From Acetobacteraceae bacterium AT-5844 (GTDB taxonomy: Bacteria; Pseudomonadota; Alphaproteobacteria; Acetobacterales; Acetobacteraceae), in contig JH599963.1 of the NCBI GenBank assembly GCA_000245075.1, forward strand, positions 1 to 64,000: a stretch of DNA of 64,000 nt. Reading direction: 5' to 3'. Position 1 is the stretch's first letter. Every line of letters begins with the position of its first letter. The translations under genes and the position numbers were made by a program. Below the pieces are notes generated by a model, which saw only the letters and a program-made list of their open reading frames with translations, had not been told where the DNA came from and did not search any database. This document shows, in pieces, positions 7,711 to 17,540 of the stretch.

Positions 7711-8687
7711 AGCGCGCGCACCCGCGGGTCGGCGATGCCGTAGAGCAGGTCCGTGATGAAGTTCATGGCAATGACGGTGACGGAGCTGACGAGGACGATG
7801 CCCAGCAGCAGGTTGAGGTCACGCCGCAGCAGCGCGTCGAAAGCCAGGCGGCCCAGGCCCGGCCAGCTGAACACCGTCTCCACCAGGATACCGCCGCCGA
7901 CCAGCGTACCGGCCTGCAGGCCGATCATGGTCAGCACCGGCAGCAGGGCGTTGCGCCCCGCATGCACTGCCTCCACCTGCCAGGGGGAGAGGCCCTTGGC
8001 GCGCGCCGTGCGCACGTAATCCTGTTGCAGGGAGGAGAGCAGGGAGGCCCGCATCAGCCGCGCATAAAGCGCGGCATGAAACAGGGCGAGGGTGCAGACC
8101 GGCAGCACCATGTGGCGCAGCGTGTCCAGCACCAGCGGCAGGCCGGAGAGGTCCGCCGACGGGTCTCGCATGCCGCCCACTGGCAGCCATTGCAGATGCA
8201 CGGCGAACAGGACGATGCCCATCAGCCCCGCCCAGAACAGCGGCGTGGCATAGGCCAGCAGCACGCCCACCGAGATGACGCCATCCACCCAGCTGCCCGC
8301 TTTGCGGGCCGCCAGCCCCCCCAGCAGCATGCCGCTGCCCGCGGCCAGGATGAGAGCGGGCACCATCAGCAGCAGCGAGGCCGGAAGACGCTCCAGGATC
8401 AGGTCCAGCACCGGTACCGAGAGGCGGTGGGAATAGCCGAGATCGCCGGAGAGGACATTGCCGAGATAGTGCATGAACTGCACCCAGAGTGGCTGGTCCA
8501 GGCCGAAGCGCGCGCGCAGCTCCAGCATCATCTCCGGTGTCGCGGCGCCCTGTTCCCCGGCCAGCACATCGGCCAGGTCTCCGGGGGCGGATTGCATCAG
8601 CAGGAAGTTAACGAGAATAACGCCGAACAGGACCGGTACCGACTGGGCCAGCCGCTTCGCCGCCTGTTGCAGAATGCCGCCCCCCAC
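7707..8687 (-). CDS. Peptide/nickel-type ABC transporter permease (DppB/OppB class)
   Basis: A 326-residue permease. It begins with a membrane helix (AKRLAQSVPVLFGVILVNFLL) and the APGDLADVLAG region, then a periplasmic domain where GDLGYSHR corresponds to the conserved GDLG motif of DppB proteins. The EAA loop QQDYVRTARAKGL and the last two helices close with NFITDLLYGIADPRVR, the usual C-terminal signature. It sits four bases after the binding-protein gene and overlaps the DppC-like gene. It acts as a heterodimer with that partner in the inner membrane. Confidence 0.92.
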   Translation of the reverse strand: MGGGILQQAAKRLAQSVPVLFGVILVNFLLMQSAPGDLADVLAGEQGAATPEMMLELRARFGLDQPLWVQFMHYLGNVLSGDLGYSHRLSVPVLDLILERLPASLLLMVPALILAAGSGMLLGGLAARKAGSWVDGVISVGVLLAYATPLFWAGLMGIVLFAVHLQWLPVGGMRDPSADLSGLPLVLDTLRHMVLPVCTLALFHAALYARLMRASLLSSLQQDYVRTARAKGLSPWQVEAVHAGRNALLPVLTMIGLQAGTLVGGGILVETVFSWPGLGRLAFDALLRRDLNLLLGIVLVSSVTVIAMNFITDLLYGIADPRVRAL

Positions 8688-8691
8688 CTCC

Positions 8692-10287
8692 TCAGCCTTC
8701 CAGCCAGAGATGCTTCAGGGAGGAGTAGACCGCGTCCGGGCCCATGGCGACGTTGTGCAGCTTCTTGCTGTGCACGGTGAAGAACTTCATCTCGATCAGC
8801 GGCAGGGAGGGCAGGTCCTCCTGCGCGATGCGCTGCATCTCCTTGAACAGCCGCACGCGCTCCGCCGGGTCCGCCACGGACTGCGCGGCGTCGATCACGC
8901 CGTCCATCGCGGGCGTGCTGTAGCCGGAGGCGTTGGTCCAGGGCGTGCCCTTGCTGATGGTCTTGCTCCAGTAGAAGCGCTGCACGCCGATCTGCGGGTC
9001 GCCGAAGGTGGAGGCCCAGGAGCTGGAGATGTCGAACTCATAATCGGCGAAGACGCGGCGCAGATAGCTCGGCGTGTCCTGGCTGCGCAGCGTCAGGTCG
9101 ATGCCGACGCGGCGCAGCGCCTGGCGGACATACTCACCGGTGCGGCGGTAATCCTCGCCATAGGGCAGGAAGTCATGCGTCAGGGCGAAGCGCATGCCAC
9201 CCGCGCCGCGCTTGAAGCCGGCCTCATCCAGCAACTGCTCCGCCTTCTTCACGTCGAAGGGGTATTTCGGCACGTCCGGATTGTGGAAGCGCGTGACGGT
9301 GGAGGGCACGGGCGAGACGGCCGGCGTGCCGAAGCCGTGCCAGACGGTCTTGGCGATGATGTCGCGGTTGACGGCATGGGCGATGGCGCGGCGGACGCGC
9401 ACATCCGCCAGCTCCGGCTTGCGCAGGTTGAATTCGAGGAACAGCCAGGGCGAGATCCACTCATAGCCCCGGGTCTCGACGGCGAGATTCGGCATGTCCC
9501 GCAGGCGCGCGACGTCGCTCAGCGGCACCGGGCTGTAGGGAGCGTACTGGGCTTGGCCGGTCTCCAGCAGCGCGGCCCGCGCGGCGGCATCCGGCACGAT
9601 GCGGAAGACGATGCGGTCCAGATAGGGCTTGCCCTCGTCCCAGTAGTCCGGGTTCCGCTCCAGGATGATGTGCTCGCCGCGCACCCATTCCTTGAAGCGG
9701 AAGGGGCCGGTGCCGATGGGCGCCAGATTGGCCGGGTTGCTCAGCGGGTCCGTGCCCTCATAGATGTGCCGGGGCAGGATCTGCGCTTCATAGGAATTCA
9801 TCGCGCCGAGGATGACGGGCGAGGGCTTGGTCAGCCGCAGGATGGCGGTGGTGGCATCCGGCGTTTCCACCGTCTCGACATTGGCGAAGGTGCCACGGCC
9901 GCGCGGGTGGATCTTCTTCCAGACATTCTCCAGCGAGTACTTCACATCCGCCGAGGTGAAGGGCTTGCCATCATGCCACGTCACGCCGGGGCGCAGGTGA
10001 AAGGTGATGGCCAGCCCGTCCGGCGCCACTTCCCAGCGCTCGGCCAGGGAAGGGCGGGGGTTCATATCCCAGTCGTAGGTGAAAAGGCCGTCGAACACGT
10101 TCGGGGAGACGACGCCGGTGGGTGCGCCCGCCGTCAGCGCGGAGACCAGGTTGGTCGGCTCCGGCTGGACGATGGCGGTGAGGGTGCCGCCGCGGCGTGG
10201 GGCAGGCTGTGCCCGCACCTGCCCCGTCATCGCGGTCGCTCCGAGGCCGGCCAGAATTGCACGACGTGAAATGGGAAATTCGAACAT
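8692..10287 (-). CDS. ABC transporter substrate-binding protein, family 5
   Basis: A 531-residue periplasmic binding protein of the SBP_bac_5 (peptide/nickel) family and the first gene of this operon. The export signal contains SRRAILAGLGATAMTG, a twin-arginine-like motif, cleaved near VRAQPA. Typical blocks follow: LAERWEVAPDGLAITFHLRPGV, HDGKPFTSADVKYSLE, GTGPFRFKEW and DVRVRRAIAHAVNRD. It delivers its ligand to the two permeases downstream, and the ligand cannot be read from sequence. The transcript probably starts in the 140-base gap upstream, shared with the SirB1-family gene end. Confidence 0.92.
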   Translation of the reverse strand: MFEFPISRRAILAGLGATAMTGQVRAQPAPRRGGTLTAIVQPEPTNLVSALTAGAPTGVVSPNVFDGLFTYDWDMNPRPSLAERWEVAPDGLAITFHLRPGVTWHDGKPFTSADVKYSLENVWKKIHPRGRGTFANVETVETPDATTAILRLTKPSPVILGAMNSYEAQILPRHIYEGTDPLSNPANLAPIGTGPFRFKEWVRGEHIILERNPDYWDEGKPYLDRIVFRIVPDAAARAALLETGQAQYAPYSPVPLSDVARLRDMPNLAVETRGYEWISPWLFLEFNLRKPELADVRVRRAIAHAVNRDIIAKTVWHGFGTPAVSPVPSTVTRFHNPDVPKYPFDVKKAEQLLDEAGFKRGAGGMRFALTHDFLPYGEDYRRTGEYVRQALRRVGIDLTLRSQDTPSYLRRVFADYEFDISSSWASTFGDPQIGVQRFYWSKTISKGTPWTNASGYSTPAMDGVIDAAQSVADPAERVRLFKEMQRIAQEDLPSLPLIEMKFFTVHSKKLHNVAMGPDAVYSSLKHLWLEG

Positions 10288-10428
10288 GGCGGACGCCCCG
10301 AGAGAGAAGGGGTTCGCTTATATTCACCTTGAAGATTTCGTCAAATTTCCGGATTGCCGCCAAGCAGCACCGGGCCACCCGCCTGCCCGAAACGAAATGC
10401 TTGAAGGCGGCTCCGTTCTATCCCCGCG

Positions 10429-11283
10429 TCAGTTCAGCCGCTGGCGCAACTCATTGGCCAATGCACGGGCCCGTTCCGCCGCCTCGCCCTCCGGCACCAG
10501 GGCCAGGAAGTGCTCCAGGCAGGCCAGGGCGGCGCCAATGCGGTCCAGGCGCTGGTTCATGATCGCGGCGTCACGCCACATCATGGCGTCGGCGGGTGCG
10601 AGGCGAAGGATATCCTCGGTGCAGGTCAGGGCGCCTTGCATATTGCCGGCGCGCAGGCGGCGCAGCTTGATGTTGTTCTGAAGACGTATCAGCACCAGCC
10701 GCTTGCCCAGGCCCGCCAGCAGGCCGGGCCGCAACTCGGCCTGCTCCCCCTCGAACTGCTTCAGCAAGGCACGCAGGGCGGGCGCCTCCAGGATCAGGCC
10801 GCCATGAAAGGGGTCCACCACCACCATGCCGCGCGTGCCGGCGACGCCGAGCAGGAAGTGGCCCGGGAAATCCAGCCCGTGGGCTTCCCAGCCGGCGGCC
10901 TCGGCGGCATGGAGCCAGAGCAGGCCGAGGGCCACCGGCAGCCCCCGCCGGCGTTCGATGACGCGGATCAGATTGGCGTTGGCGGGGTCGTCATAAGTCT
11001 GCTGGTCGCCTTCATAGCCCAGCCGGGAGTGCAGCAGCTCGGCCAGCACGGCGGCGCGGCGGGGGGCGTCCCCCGCATCGGCCGCGGGGTCCTCCACCGC
11101 CATGGCCACGGCCTGGCGGGCGATCTCGGAAAGATGCGCAGCGGCAGCGGCCGCATCCGCCTCTGGCGCATCGATACGGGCGAATTGCAAGGCGATGGCG
11201 GCGAGATCCAGCTCGGCATCCGGGAGTTGGCCGGCCGCATCCAGCGCCGCACGCGCTTCGGCTGCTATGAAGGAAGCATCCAT
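10429..11283 (-). CDS. SirB1 family protein (transglutaminase-like plus TPR)
   Basis: A 284-residue cytoplasmic protein of the SirB1 family. Its core resembles a transglutaminase fold, with the family block YDDPANANLIRVIERRRGLPVALGLLWLHAA and then GLDFPGHFLLGV and VVDPFHGG. The C-terminal third is a set of TPR-like helices (NIKLRRLRAGNMQGALTCTEDILRLAPADA). Family members often lack a full catalytic triad, and their biochemical role is unsettled. It is followed on the same strand by the peptide-type ABC operon after a 141-base gap, and there is no functional link. Confidence 0.88.
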   Translation of the reverse strand: MDASFIAAEARAALDAAGQLPDAELDLAAIALQFARIDAPEADAAAAAAHLSEIARQAVAMAVEDPAADAGDAPRRAAVLAELLHSRLGYEGDQQTYDDPANANLIRVIERRRGLPVALGLLWLHAAEAAGWEAHGLDFPGHFLLGVAGTRGMVVVDPFHGGLILEAPALRALLKQFEGEQAELRPGLLAGLGKRLVLIRLQNNIKLRRLRAGNMQGALTCTEDILRLAPADAMMWRDAAIMNQRLDRIGAALACLEHFLALVPEGEAAERARALANELRQRLN

Positions 11284-11342
11284 AAAGAATGGATGGCAGC
11301 GCGGCGGAGGCCGTTCAAGCCCCCCGCCGTTTCAATGCTCTA

Positions 11343-11726
11343 TCAGTGACGACGCGCCAGCATCGGGCCCAGCGGCTGGCCGCCGAAAATGTGGACGTGG
11401 AAGTGCGGTACTTCCTGGCCGGCGTCATGCCCGCAATTGGTCAGCACGCGGAAACCGCCATCCTCCAGCCCCAGCTTGTGTGCCGTCGCGGCGACGGCCC
11501 GCCAGAAGCCGGCCACCGTCTCGGCGCTCGCCTTCACGGAGAAATCGGCCACGGAGACGTAGGGGCCCTTCGGGATGACCAGGACGTGGACGGGCGCCTG
11601 CGGGCTGATGTCGTGGAAGGCCAGGGCATAGTCGTCCTCCAGCACCTTCCGGGCCGGAATCTCGCCGCGCAGGATGCGGGCGAAGATATTACCCTCGTCA
11701 TAGGGGGCAACGCCGGAGACGGGCAT
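11343..11726 (-). CDS. HIT (histidine triad) family nucleotide hydrolase
   Basis: A 127-residue HINT-like protein. The signature HFHVHIFGG places the triad His at residues 108, 110 and 112, preceded by a conserved NCGHDAGQEV block. The N-terminal NIFARILRGEIPARKV is also typical. HIT proteins hydrolyse nucleoside phosphoramidates and related adenylylated compounds. The gene follows hisE by 30 bases on the same strand, a recurrent arrangement in Acetobacteraceae-type genomes, so it is probably co-transcribed with hisF-hisE. No role in histidine synthesis is known. Confidence 0.93.
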   Translation of the reverse strand: MPVSGVAPYDEGNIFARILRGEIPARKVLEDDYALAFHDISPQAPVHVLVIPKGPYVSVADFSVKASAETVAGFWRAVAATAHKLGLEDGGFRVLTNCGHDAGQEVPHFHVHIFGGQPLGPMLARRH

Positions 11727-11756
11727 GGCAGATTCCTTCGCTCGGGTGAGGCGGCC

Positions 11757-12308
11757 TTACGGCAGCTTGGTGGTGTTGGCGGCGCGGATGATGCCCTTGG
11801 GGCGGGACGCCTTCTCGGCGATGCCGGAGATACCCTCGCGCCGCTCCAACTCCTGCCAGACTTCATCCGGCCGGATACCGGCATCCACCCACACGACCAG
11901 CAGATGGTAAAGCAGGTCCGCGCTTTCCGACACCGTGGCCTTGCGGTTGCCCAGCGTGGCCTCGATCACGCATTCCACCGCCTCCTCACCCAGCTTCTGG
12001 GCGACCTTGGGGGTGCCGCGCGCCAGCAGGCGGGCGGAGTGGGAATTGGTGGTGTCGCCGGAAAGGCGCCGGCTCTCGATCGTCTCCCACAGCCGGTCCA
12101 GCACCTCGGGCTTGCCGTTGGTCGGGATATCCAGCGGCAGCAGGTGGCGGGACTCCGCCTTGCGCACGGCCTTGCGGGGCTTGGCCATGGCGGCGGCGGC
12201 CTGTGTCAGGTCGCCGGGCAGGGGCAGAATGGCTTTCTTCTTGGGCGTGGCCTTGGTGGCCTTGGCGCTGGCTTTGGGCTGAACTTTCTTCTTGCTGTCT
12301 TTGGCCAT
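11757..12308 (-). CDS. hisE: Phosphoribosyl-ATP pyrophosphatase
   Basis: HisE catalyses the second step of histidine biosynthesis, hydrolysing phosphoribosyl-ATP to phosphoribosyl-AMP and diphosphate. The catalytic all-alpha MazG-like domain occupies roughly residues 75-165, with [18 protein letters not shown] and [14 protein letters not shown], whose acidic residues bind Mg. The 183-residue length is greater than the usual 100-110 because of an N-terminal extension rich in Lys/Ala/Pro. The ATG at 12308 overlaps the hisF stop, which supports this start, but an internal Met before KPRKAV could also serve. It is cytoplasmic and coupled to hisF. Confidence 0.93.
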   Translation of the reverse strand: MAKDSKKKVQPKASAKATKATPKKKAILPLPGDLTQAAAAMAKPRKAVRKAESRHLLPLDIPTNGKPEVLDRLWETIESRRLSGDTTNSHSARLLARGTPKVAQKLGEEAVECVIEATLGNRKATVSESADLLYHLLVVWVDAGIRPDEVWQELERREGISGIAEKASRPKGIIRAANTTKLP

Positions 12309-13087
12309 CAGGCGACTTTCCGGGAGGAGGGTAGCGGGCGCACCGGGAGGCCGGCGGCGGCGAGGGCCGCCTTGGCATCGGCGATGCGCATTTCGCCGTA
12401 GTGAAAAACGCTGGCGGCCAGCAGACCGGTGGCTCCGGCCTTCGCGCCATCGATAAAATGTTGGGTAGTGCCAACGCCGCCGGAGGCGACGAGGGGCAAC
12501 CGCACCGCCTGCCGCATGGCGCGCAGCAGGTCGAGGTCGAAGCCCGCCTTGGTGCCGTCCCGGTCCATGGAGGTCACGAGCAGCTCGCCGGCGCCCAGGC
12601 TGGCGACCTGCCTGGCCCATTCCAGCGCGTCGATGCCGGTGCCCTTGCGCCCGCCATGGGTAAAGACCTCCCACTTGCCGGGGGAAACCTGGCGGGCATC
12701 GATGGCGACGACGATGGCCTGGCTGCCGAAGGCCTCCGCCGCGCGGCGGACCAGATCGGGGTCGGTGACGGCGGCGGAGTTGATGCTGGCCTTGTCCGCC
12801 CCCGCGAGCAGCAGCTTGCGCACATCCTCCACGCTGCGGACGCCGCCGCCCACGGTGAGCGGGATGAAGACCTCCGCCGCCGTGCGGGCGATGACGTCGT
12901 ACATCGTGTCGCGGTTCTCATGGGTCGCGCCGATGTCGAGGAAGGTAATTTCGTCCGCGCCCTCACGGTCGTAGGTGCGGGCCTGCTCTACCGGATCTCC
13001 GGCATCGCGGAGGGAGACGAAGTTCACGCCCTTGACGACGCGCCCGTCCTTCACGTCCAGGCAGGGGATGACGCGCAGTGCGAGCAT
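12308..13087 (-). CDS. hisF: Imidazole glycerol phosphate synthase, cyclase subunit
   Basis: A 259-residue (beta/alpha)8 barrel. HisF uses ammonia from the HisH glutaminase to convert PRFAR into imidazole glycerol phosphate and AICAR. Both catalytic Asp are visible: in [15 protein letters not shown] near the N-terminus, and in VVAIDARQ near residue 130. The phosphate-binding loops TVGGGVRS and ASGGVGT are intact. It heads the minus-strand hisF-hisE-HIT group. hisH, hisA and hisB are not in the window, so the pathway genes are split or this is the distal end of a rearranged cluster. Confidence 0.97.
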   Translation of the reverse strand: MLALRVIPCLDVKDGRVVKGVNFVSLRDAGDPVEQARTYDREGADEITFLDIGATHENRDTMYDVIARTAAEVFIPLTVGGGVRSVEDVRKLLLAGADKASINSAAVTDPDLVRRAAEAFGSQAIVVAIDARQVSPGKWEVFTHGGRKGTGIDALEWARQVASLGAGELLVTSMDRDGTKAGFDLDLLRAMRQAVRLPLVASGGVGTTQHFIDGAKAGATGLLAASVFHYGEMRIADAKAALAAAGLPVRPLPSSRKVA

Positions 13088-13228
13088 GGTGTCGTGGCGG
13101 CCTCATGATGGAATCGGACTGTAACAAGGGGCGATGCGCCGCCCTGCGGCCCGGGTCAAGGGCTCTGTCCATTTTGACACATCCGGGGTGGGGGGCGTAA
13201 CCCCGCCTGACACGGAGGAGGACGGCGC

Positions 13229-14302
13229 GTGCAAGGGTTGATGCGATGGCTGGAAGGAGCGGCCTGGCCGCTCTGGCTGGCGCATGGGGTCGATTGGCGG
13301 GCGCGCGCCTTTCACGAGAGCCTGACGCTGGACACGCTGGCCTGCCCGGCCGATTTTCGCCGGCTGCGGGTTGTCGCCCGGCAGACCTATGTCTTTTCGC
13401 AAGCGCACCGGCAGGGCGTGCCGAGGGCGGCGGAAGCGGTGGAACTCGGCATGGACTTCCTGCGCCGGCGCGCCGCCTTGCCCGGTGGCGGCTATGCCTG
13501 GCGCTTCGCGCTGGATGGGCGCGTGATCGACGCGCGGGTCGATCTGTACGACCAGGCCTTCGTATTGCTGGCCCTCTCGGCGGCGACGGCGGTGTTCCCC
13601 GCCGCGGCGCTGCGTCCGCTGGCCATGGCGCTGGATGATTTCTGCGAGGCGCGGATGGCGCATCCGGCGGGCGGCTATGTGGAAAGCCTGCCGCCCGCGC
13701 TGCCCCGGCGGCAGAATCCGCATATGCATCTGCTGGAAGCGCGGCTGGCCGCAGCAGAAGCCTTTGGCGAGGCGCGTTTCCTGGAGCGGGCGGCGCCGCT
13801 GGTGGAATTGTTCCGCCGCAGCTTGTTCCGCCACGGTGTGCTGGGCGAGTTCTATGGCGATGACTGGCAGGCCGAACCGCCCTTCGTGGTGGAGCCCGGC
13901 CATCACTGCGAATGGATCTGGCTGCTGCATTGGTACGCGCGCCTTTCCGGCATCGCGCCCCCGCCGGAGGCGGCGGCCCTTCGCGATTTCGTGGAACGCC
14001 ATGTACCACCGGGGCCTCTGCCCGATGGCCTCGCACCCACCGGTGAGATCGTCGCGGCGGGCGCGCGGCTGTGGCCGCAGGCAGAGCGGCTGAAGGCCGA
14101 AGCGCTGCGCGACCCGCCCGACGCGGCGCGTATGGAAGATGCCTGCGCAGCGCTGCAAGACTATTTGCGCCCGGATGGATTGTGGCATGAACGCCGCTTG
14201 CCGGACGGCACCTTGAGCGAGGAACCGGCGCCCGCCAGCAGCCTGTACCACCTGACTTGTGCCGCCCTTGAAACGGCGGGGATGTCATCGAGACGTCGCT
14301 GA
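13229..14302 (+). CDS. AGE-family epimerase/isomerase
   Basis: A 357-residue protein of the N-acylglucosamine 2-epimerase superfamily, an (alpha/alpha)6 barrel that epimerises or isomerises sugars; bacterial members include mannose-6-phosphate and mannose isomerases. Diagnostic segments are RLRVVARQTYVFSQAHRQG, RRQNPHMHLLEARLA and EPGHHCEWIWLLHW, which supply the active-site His, Arg and Glu. A GTG start at 13229 has GGAGGAGG seven bases upstream; an ATG at 13241 is less well placed. It precedes the PMH-like gene by 65 bases on the same strand and may share its transcript. The substrate is unknown. Confidence 0.88.
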   Translation: MQGLMRWLEGAAWPLWLAHGVDWRARAFHESLTLDTLACPADFRRLRVVARQTYVFSQAHRQGVPRAAEAVELGMDFLRRRAALPGGGYAWRFALDGRVIDARVDLYDQAFVLLALSAATAVFPAAALRPLAMALDDFCEARMAHPAGGYVESLPPALPRRQNPHMHLLEARLAAAEAFGEARFLERAAPLVELFRRSLFRHGVLGEFYGDDWQAEPPFVVEPGHHCEWIWLLHWYARLSGIAPPPEAAALRDFVERHVPPGPLPDGLAPTGEIVAAGARLWPQAERLKAEALRDPPDAARMEDACAALQDYLRPDGLWHERRLPDGTLSEEPAPASSLYHLTCAALETAGMSSRRR

Positions 14303-14367
14303 CCTGTCATCCAGTGGCAGCACGCCGCGTCTAAGCCCCCGGCCCATCGGATGGATGGGATTGGGTT

Positions 14368-15894
14368 ATGGCGGCTCGCCGCAATGTGCTGTTGATCGTG
14401 GTGGACCAGTGGCGGGCGGATTTCATGCCCGTGCTGGGCGCGGATTTCCTGCGGCTGCCGAATCTGGACCGGCTGTGCCGGGAAGGCGTGACCTTCCGCA
14501 ATCATGTGACCACGGCCGTGCCCTGCGGCCCCGCGCGCGCCAGCCTGCTCACCGGCCTTTACCTGATGAACCACCGCGCCGTGCAGAACACGGTGCCGCT
14601 GGACAGCCGCCACATGAACCTGGCGAAGGCGCTGCGCCGGGTGGGGTACGACCCCGCGCTCATCGGCTACACCACCACCACGCCGGACCCGCGCAACACG
14701 GGTGAGCGCGACCCGCGCTTCGCCATGCTGGGCGATTTGATGGAAGGGTTCCGCAGCGTCGGCGCCTTCGAGCCGGATATGGACGGGTATTTCGGCTGGC
14801 TGGCGCAAAAGGGTTATCCTTTGCCCGCCAAGCGCGAAAATATCTGGCTGCCGGAAGGCGAGGATTCCGAGCCCGGCGCCACCGACAAGCCCTGCCGTAT
14901 TCCGAAGGAGCTTTCGGACAGCGCCTACTTCACCGAGCGTGCGCTGACCTATCTGAAGGGCAAGGGTGACAAGCCCTGGTTCCTGCATCTTGGCTACTGG
15001 CGCCCGCATCCGCCCTTCGTCGCCTGCGCGCCGTATAACGATGCCTATCGCCCCGAGGATATGCCGGCGCTGAAGCGGGCCCCGAGCGGCACCGAGGAAG
15101 GCCGCCAGCACCCGATGCTGGATTTCTATCTGCGCAGCATCGACCAGGGCTCTTTCTTCAAGGGCGCGACAGGCGCCGGCGCCGCGATGGACGAGGCCGC
15201 CATCCGCCAGATGCGCGCCACCTATTGCGGGCTGATGCAGGAGATCGACGACTGCCTCGGTGAGGTCTTCGCTTATCTCGATGAGACGAAGCAGTGGGAC
15301 GATACGATGATCGTCTTCACCAGCGATCATGGCGAGCAACTCGGCGACCATCACCTGCTCGGCAAGCTCGGCTATTTCGACGAGAGCTTCCGTATTCCCC
15401 TGGTGGTGAAGAACCCGGAGACACCCGAACGCGCGGGCACAATCGAGAGCGCCTTCACCGAGAGCGTGGACATCATGCCGACCATCCTGGACTGGCTGGG
15501 CGGCGAGGTGCCGCGCGCCTGCGACGGCCGCTCCCTGCTGCCGGTGGTGGCGGGCGAAACGCCGGCGGATTGGCGGGAATACCTGCATTACGAATACGAT
15601 TTCCGCGATGTGCACTACAGCCAGCCGGAGCGCGAGCTCGGCCTGCACATGGATGAAAGCAGCCTGACCGTCGTGCAGGACGAGAACTACAAATACGTCC
15701 ACTTCGCCGCGCTACCGCCACTCTTCTTCGACCTGAACGCGGACCCGGACCAGTTCCGCAACCTGGCGGAGGAGCCGGAATACGCAGCCCTGGTGCGGGA
15801 CTATGCGCAGAAGGCGCTCTCCCACCGGCTGAAGCACGCCGAACGTACGCTGACCCATTTCCGTTCCACGCCGCGCGGCCTGGAACAGCGCTGA
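14368..15894 (+). CDS. Phosphonate monoester hydrolase-like enzyme (sulfatase/alkaline phosphatase superfamily)
   Basis: A 508-residue hydrolase. The sulfatase signature CGPARASLLTG gives Cys53 in a CxPxR context, the residue converted to formylglycine. Metal ligands are expected from VVDQW (Asp13) and SDHGEQLGDHHLLGK. Stretches such as LTGLYLMNHRAVQNTVPLD and the C-terminal LHYEYDFRDV match my memory of Rhizobium phosphonate monoester hydrolase. Those enzymes are promiscuous, cleaving phosphonate monoesters, phosphodiesters and sulfate esters. No signal peptide is present, so it acts in the cytoplasm. It lies 17 bases before an ABC importer operon, which suggests it processes an imported ester. 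No formylglycine-generating enzyme is in view. Confidence 0.9.
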   Translation: MAARRNVLLIVVDQWRADFMPVLGADFLRLPNLDRLCREGVTFRNHVTTAVPCGPARASLLTGLYLMNHRAVQNTVPLDSRHMNLAKALRRVGYDPALIGYTTTTPDPRNTGERDPRFAMLGDLMEGFRSVGAFEPDMDGYFGWLAQKGYPLPAKRENIWLPEGEDSEPGATDKPCRIPKELSDSAYFTERALTYLKGKGDKPWFLHLGYWRPHPPFVACAPYNDAYRPEDMPALKRAPSGTEEGRQHPMLDFYLRSIDQGSFFKGATGAGAAMDEAAIRQMRATYCGLMQEIDDCLGEVFAYLDETKQWDDTMIVFTSDHGEQLGDHHLLGKLGYFDESFRIPLVVKNPETPERAGTIESAFTESVDIMPTILDWLGGEVPRACDGRSLLPVVAGETPADWREYLHYEYDFRDVHYSQPERELGLHMDESSLTVVQDENYKYVHFAALPPLFFDLNADPDQFRNLAEEPEYAALVRDYAQKALSHRLKHAERTLTHFRSTPRGLEQR

Positions 15895-15911
15895 TATTCG
15901 AGGAGAAGACC

Positions 15912-17540
15912 ATGAATGTGACTCGCCGTGGGGCCTTGGGCCTCGCAGCCGGTGGCCTGATCCTGCCGCGCTTCGCGCTGGCACAGGCGGATAACCGCCC
16001 CAGCATCACCATCGCGGTGCAGAAGATCACCAACAGCAACACGCTGGAAGTGCTGCGCGAACAGTCCAATGTGGGCGAGCGCGTGTTCTTCTCCTCCATC
16101 TGGGAAGGGCTGATCGGCCGCGACTGGCTGAACGAGCTGAAGACCGTGCCGCTGCTGGCCACCGAGTGGACGCGCATCTCCGACAGCGTCATCGAGCTGA
16201 AGCTGCGCCAGGGCGTGAAGTTCCATAATGGCGACGAGATGACGGCGGAGGACGTCGTGTTCTCCTTCGGCTCCTCCCGCATGTTCGGCGACACGCCGGC
16301 GACGGCGCAGGGCCGCACCATCCAGGTGCGCGGCGACGGCATCCCGACCCGCGCGGGCCGCGAGCTGCCGCCGGAAATCCCCGCCGTGGCGCGCCGTTCC
16401 TGGCCGGCGCTGGAGCGTGTGGAGGCGGTGGACAAGTACACCGTGCGCTTCCACAACGCGACGCCGGACGTGACGCTGGAAGGCCGCCTGGCCCGCTACG
16501 GCAGCGAGATCATCAGCCGCCGCGCCTATACCGAGGCCGAGAGCTGGTTCGACTGGGCGCGCAAGCCCGTCACGACCGGCCCGTACAAAGTGGCCGAGTT
16601 CCGCCCCGACCAGTCCCTCACGCTGGTGGCGCATGACGAATACTGGGGTGGCCGCCCGCCGCTGAAGCAGATCCGCTTCATCGAGGTGCCGGAGGTTTCC
16701 GCGCGCATCAACATGCTGCGCTCCGGCGAGGTGCAGTTCGCCTGCGACCTGCCGCCGGACCAGATCGAAGGCATCGAGTCGGATCGCAACTTCGAAGTGC
16801 AGGGCGGTACGATCCTGAACCACCGCCTGACGGTGTTCGACAAGAATCACCCGCAGCTCGCCGATGCCCGCGTGCGCCGCGCCATGACCCATGCGATCGA
16901 CCGCGACGCCATCGTGGAGAGCCTGTGGGCCGGCCGCACGGAAGTGCCCAAGGGCCTGCAGTGGACTTATTACGGCGACATGTTCATCGACGACTGGTCG
17001 GTGCCGAAGTTCGACCTCGCCGAGGCGCGCCGCCTGCTGAAGGAAGCCAACTACAAGGGCGACCCGATCCCGTACCGCCTGCTGAACAACTACTACACGA
17101 ACCAGACGCCGACGGCGCAGGTTCTGGTGGAGATGTGGCGCCAGGCCGGGCTGAACGTGCAGATCGAGATGAAGGAAAACTGGTCTCAGATCCTGGAGCG
17201 CAGCCCCAGCCGCGCCGTGCGCGACTGGTCCAACAGCGCGCCGTTCAATGACCCCGTCTCCTCCATCGTCAACCAGCACGGCCCGAACGGCCAACAGCAG
17301 CAGGTTGGCGAGTGGTCCAATGACGAGATGAACCGCCTCTCCACCGAGCTGGAGACCAGCACGGACCGCGCCCGCCGCAAGCAGGTGTTCCGCCGCATGC
17401 TGGAGATCTGCGAGCGCGAGGACCCGGCCTATACAGTGCTGCACCAGAACGCCACCTTCACCGCGAAGCGCCGGGACATCGGCTGGAAGGCCGCGCCGGC
17501 CTTCGCGATGGAGTTCCGTGCCAACAACTGGCGTAACTGA
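15912..17540 (+). CDS. ABC transporter substrate-binding protein, family 5
   Basis: A 542-residue periplasmic binding protein of the peptide/nickel family and the first gene of a complete importer. The N-terminus [19 protein letters not shown] has a twin-arginine-like motif and a cleavage site near FALAQA. Family blocks include [36 protein letters not shown] and [27 protein letters not shown] stands just before the ATG. The stop overlaps the next ATG (TGATG). The position directly after the PMH-like hydrolase is the only hint of substrate. Confidence 0.93.
   Translation: MNVTRRGALGLAAGGLILPRFALAQADNRPSITIAVQKITNSNTLEVLREQSNVGERVFFSSIWEGLIGRDWLNELKTVPLLATEWTRISDSVIELKLRQGVKFHNGDEMTAEDVVFSFGSSRMFGDTPATAQGRTIQVRGDGIPTRAGRELPPEIPAVARRSWPALERVEAVDKYTVRFHNATPDVTLEGRLARYGSEIISRRAYTEAESWFDWARKPVTTGPYKVAEFRPDQSLTLVAHDEYWGGRPPLKQIRFIEVPEVSARINMLRSGEVQFACDLPPDQIEGIESDRNFEVQGGTILNHRLTVFDKNHPQLADARVRRAMTHAIDRDAIVESLWAGRTEVPKGLQWTYYGDMFIDDWSVPKFDLAEARRLLKEANYKGDPIPYRLLNNYYTNQTPTAQVLVEMWRQAGLNVQIEMKENWSQILERSPSRAVRDWSNSAPFNDPVSSIVNQHGPNGQQQQVGEWSNDEMNRLSTELETSTDRARRKQVFRRMLEICEREDPAYTVLHQNATFTAKRRDIGWKAAPAFAMEFRANNWRN

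Noticed and set aside
13174-13196. TTGACA followed by GTAACC as a promoter for the AGE-family gene
   Set aside because: The spacing is right, but the -10 hexamer matches too poorly to call.
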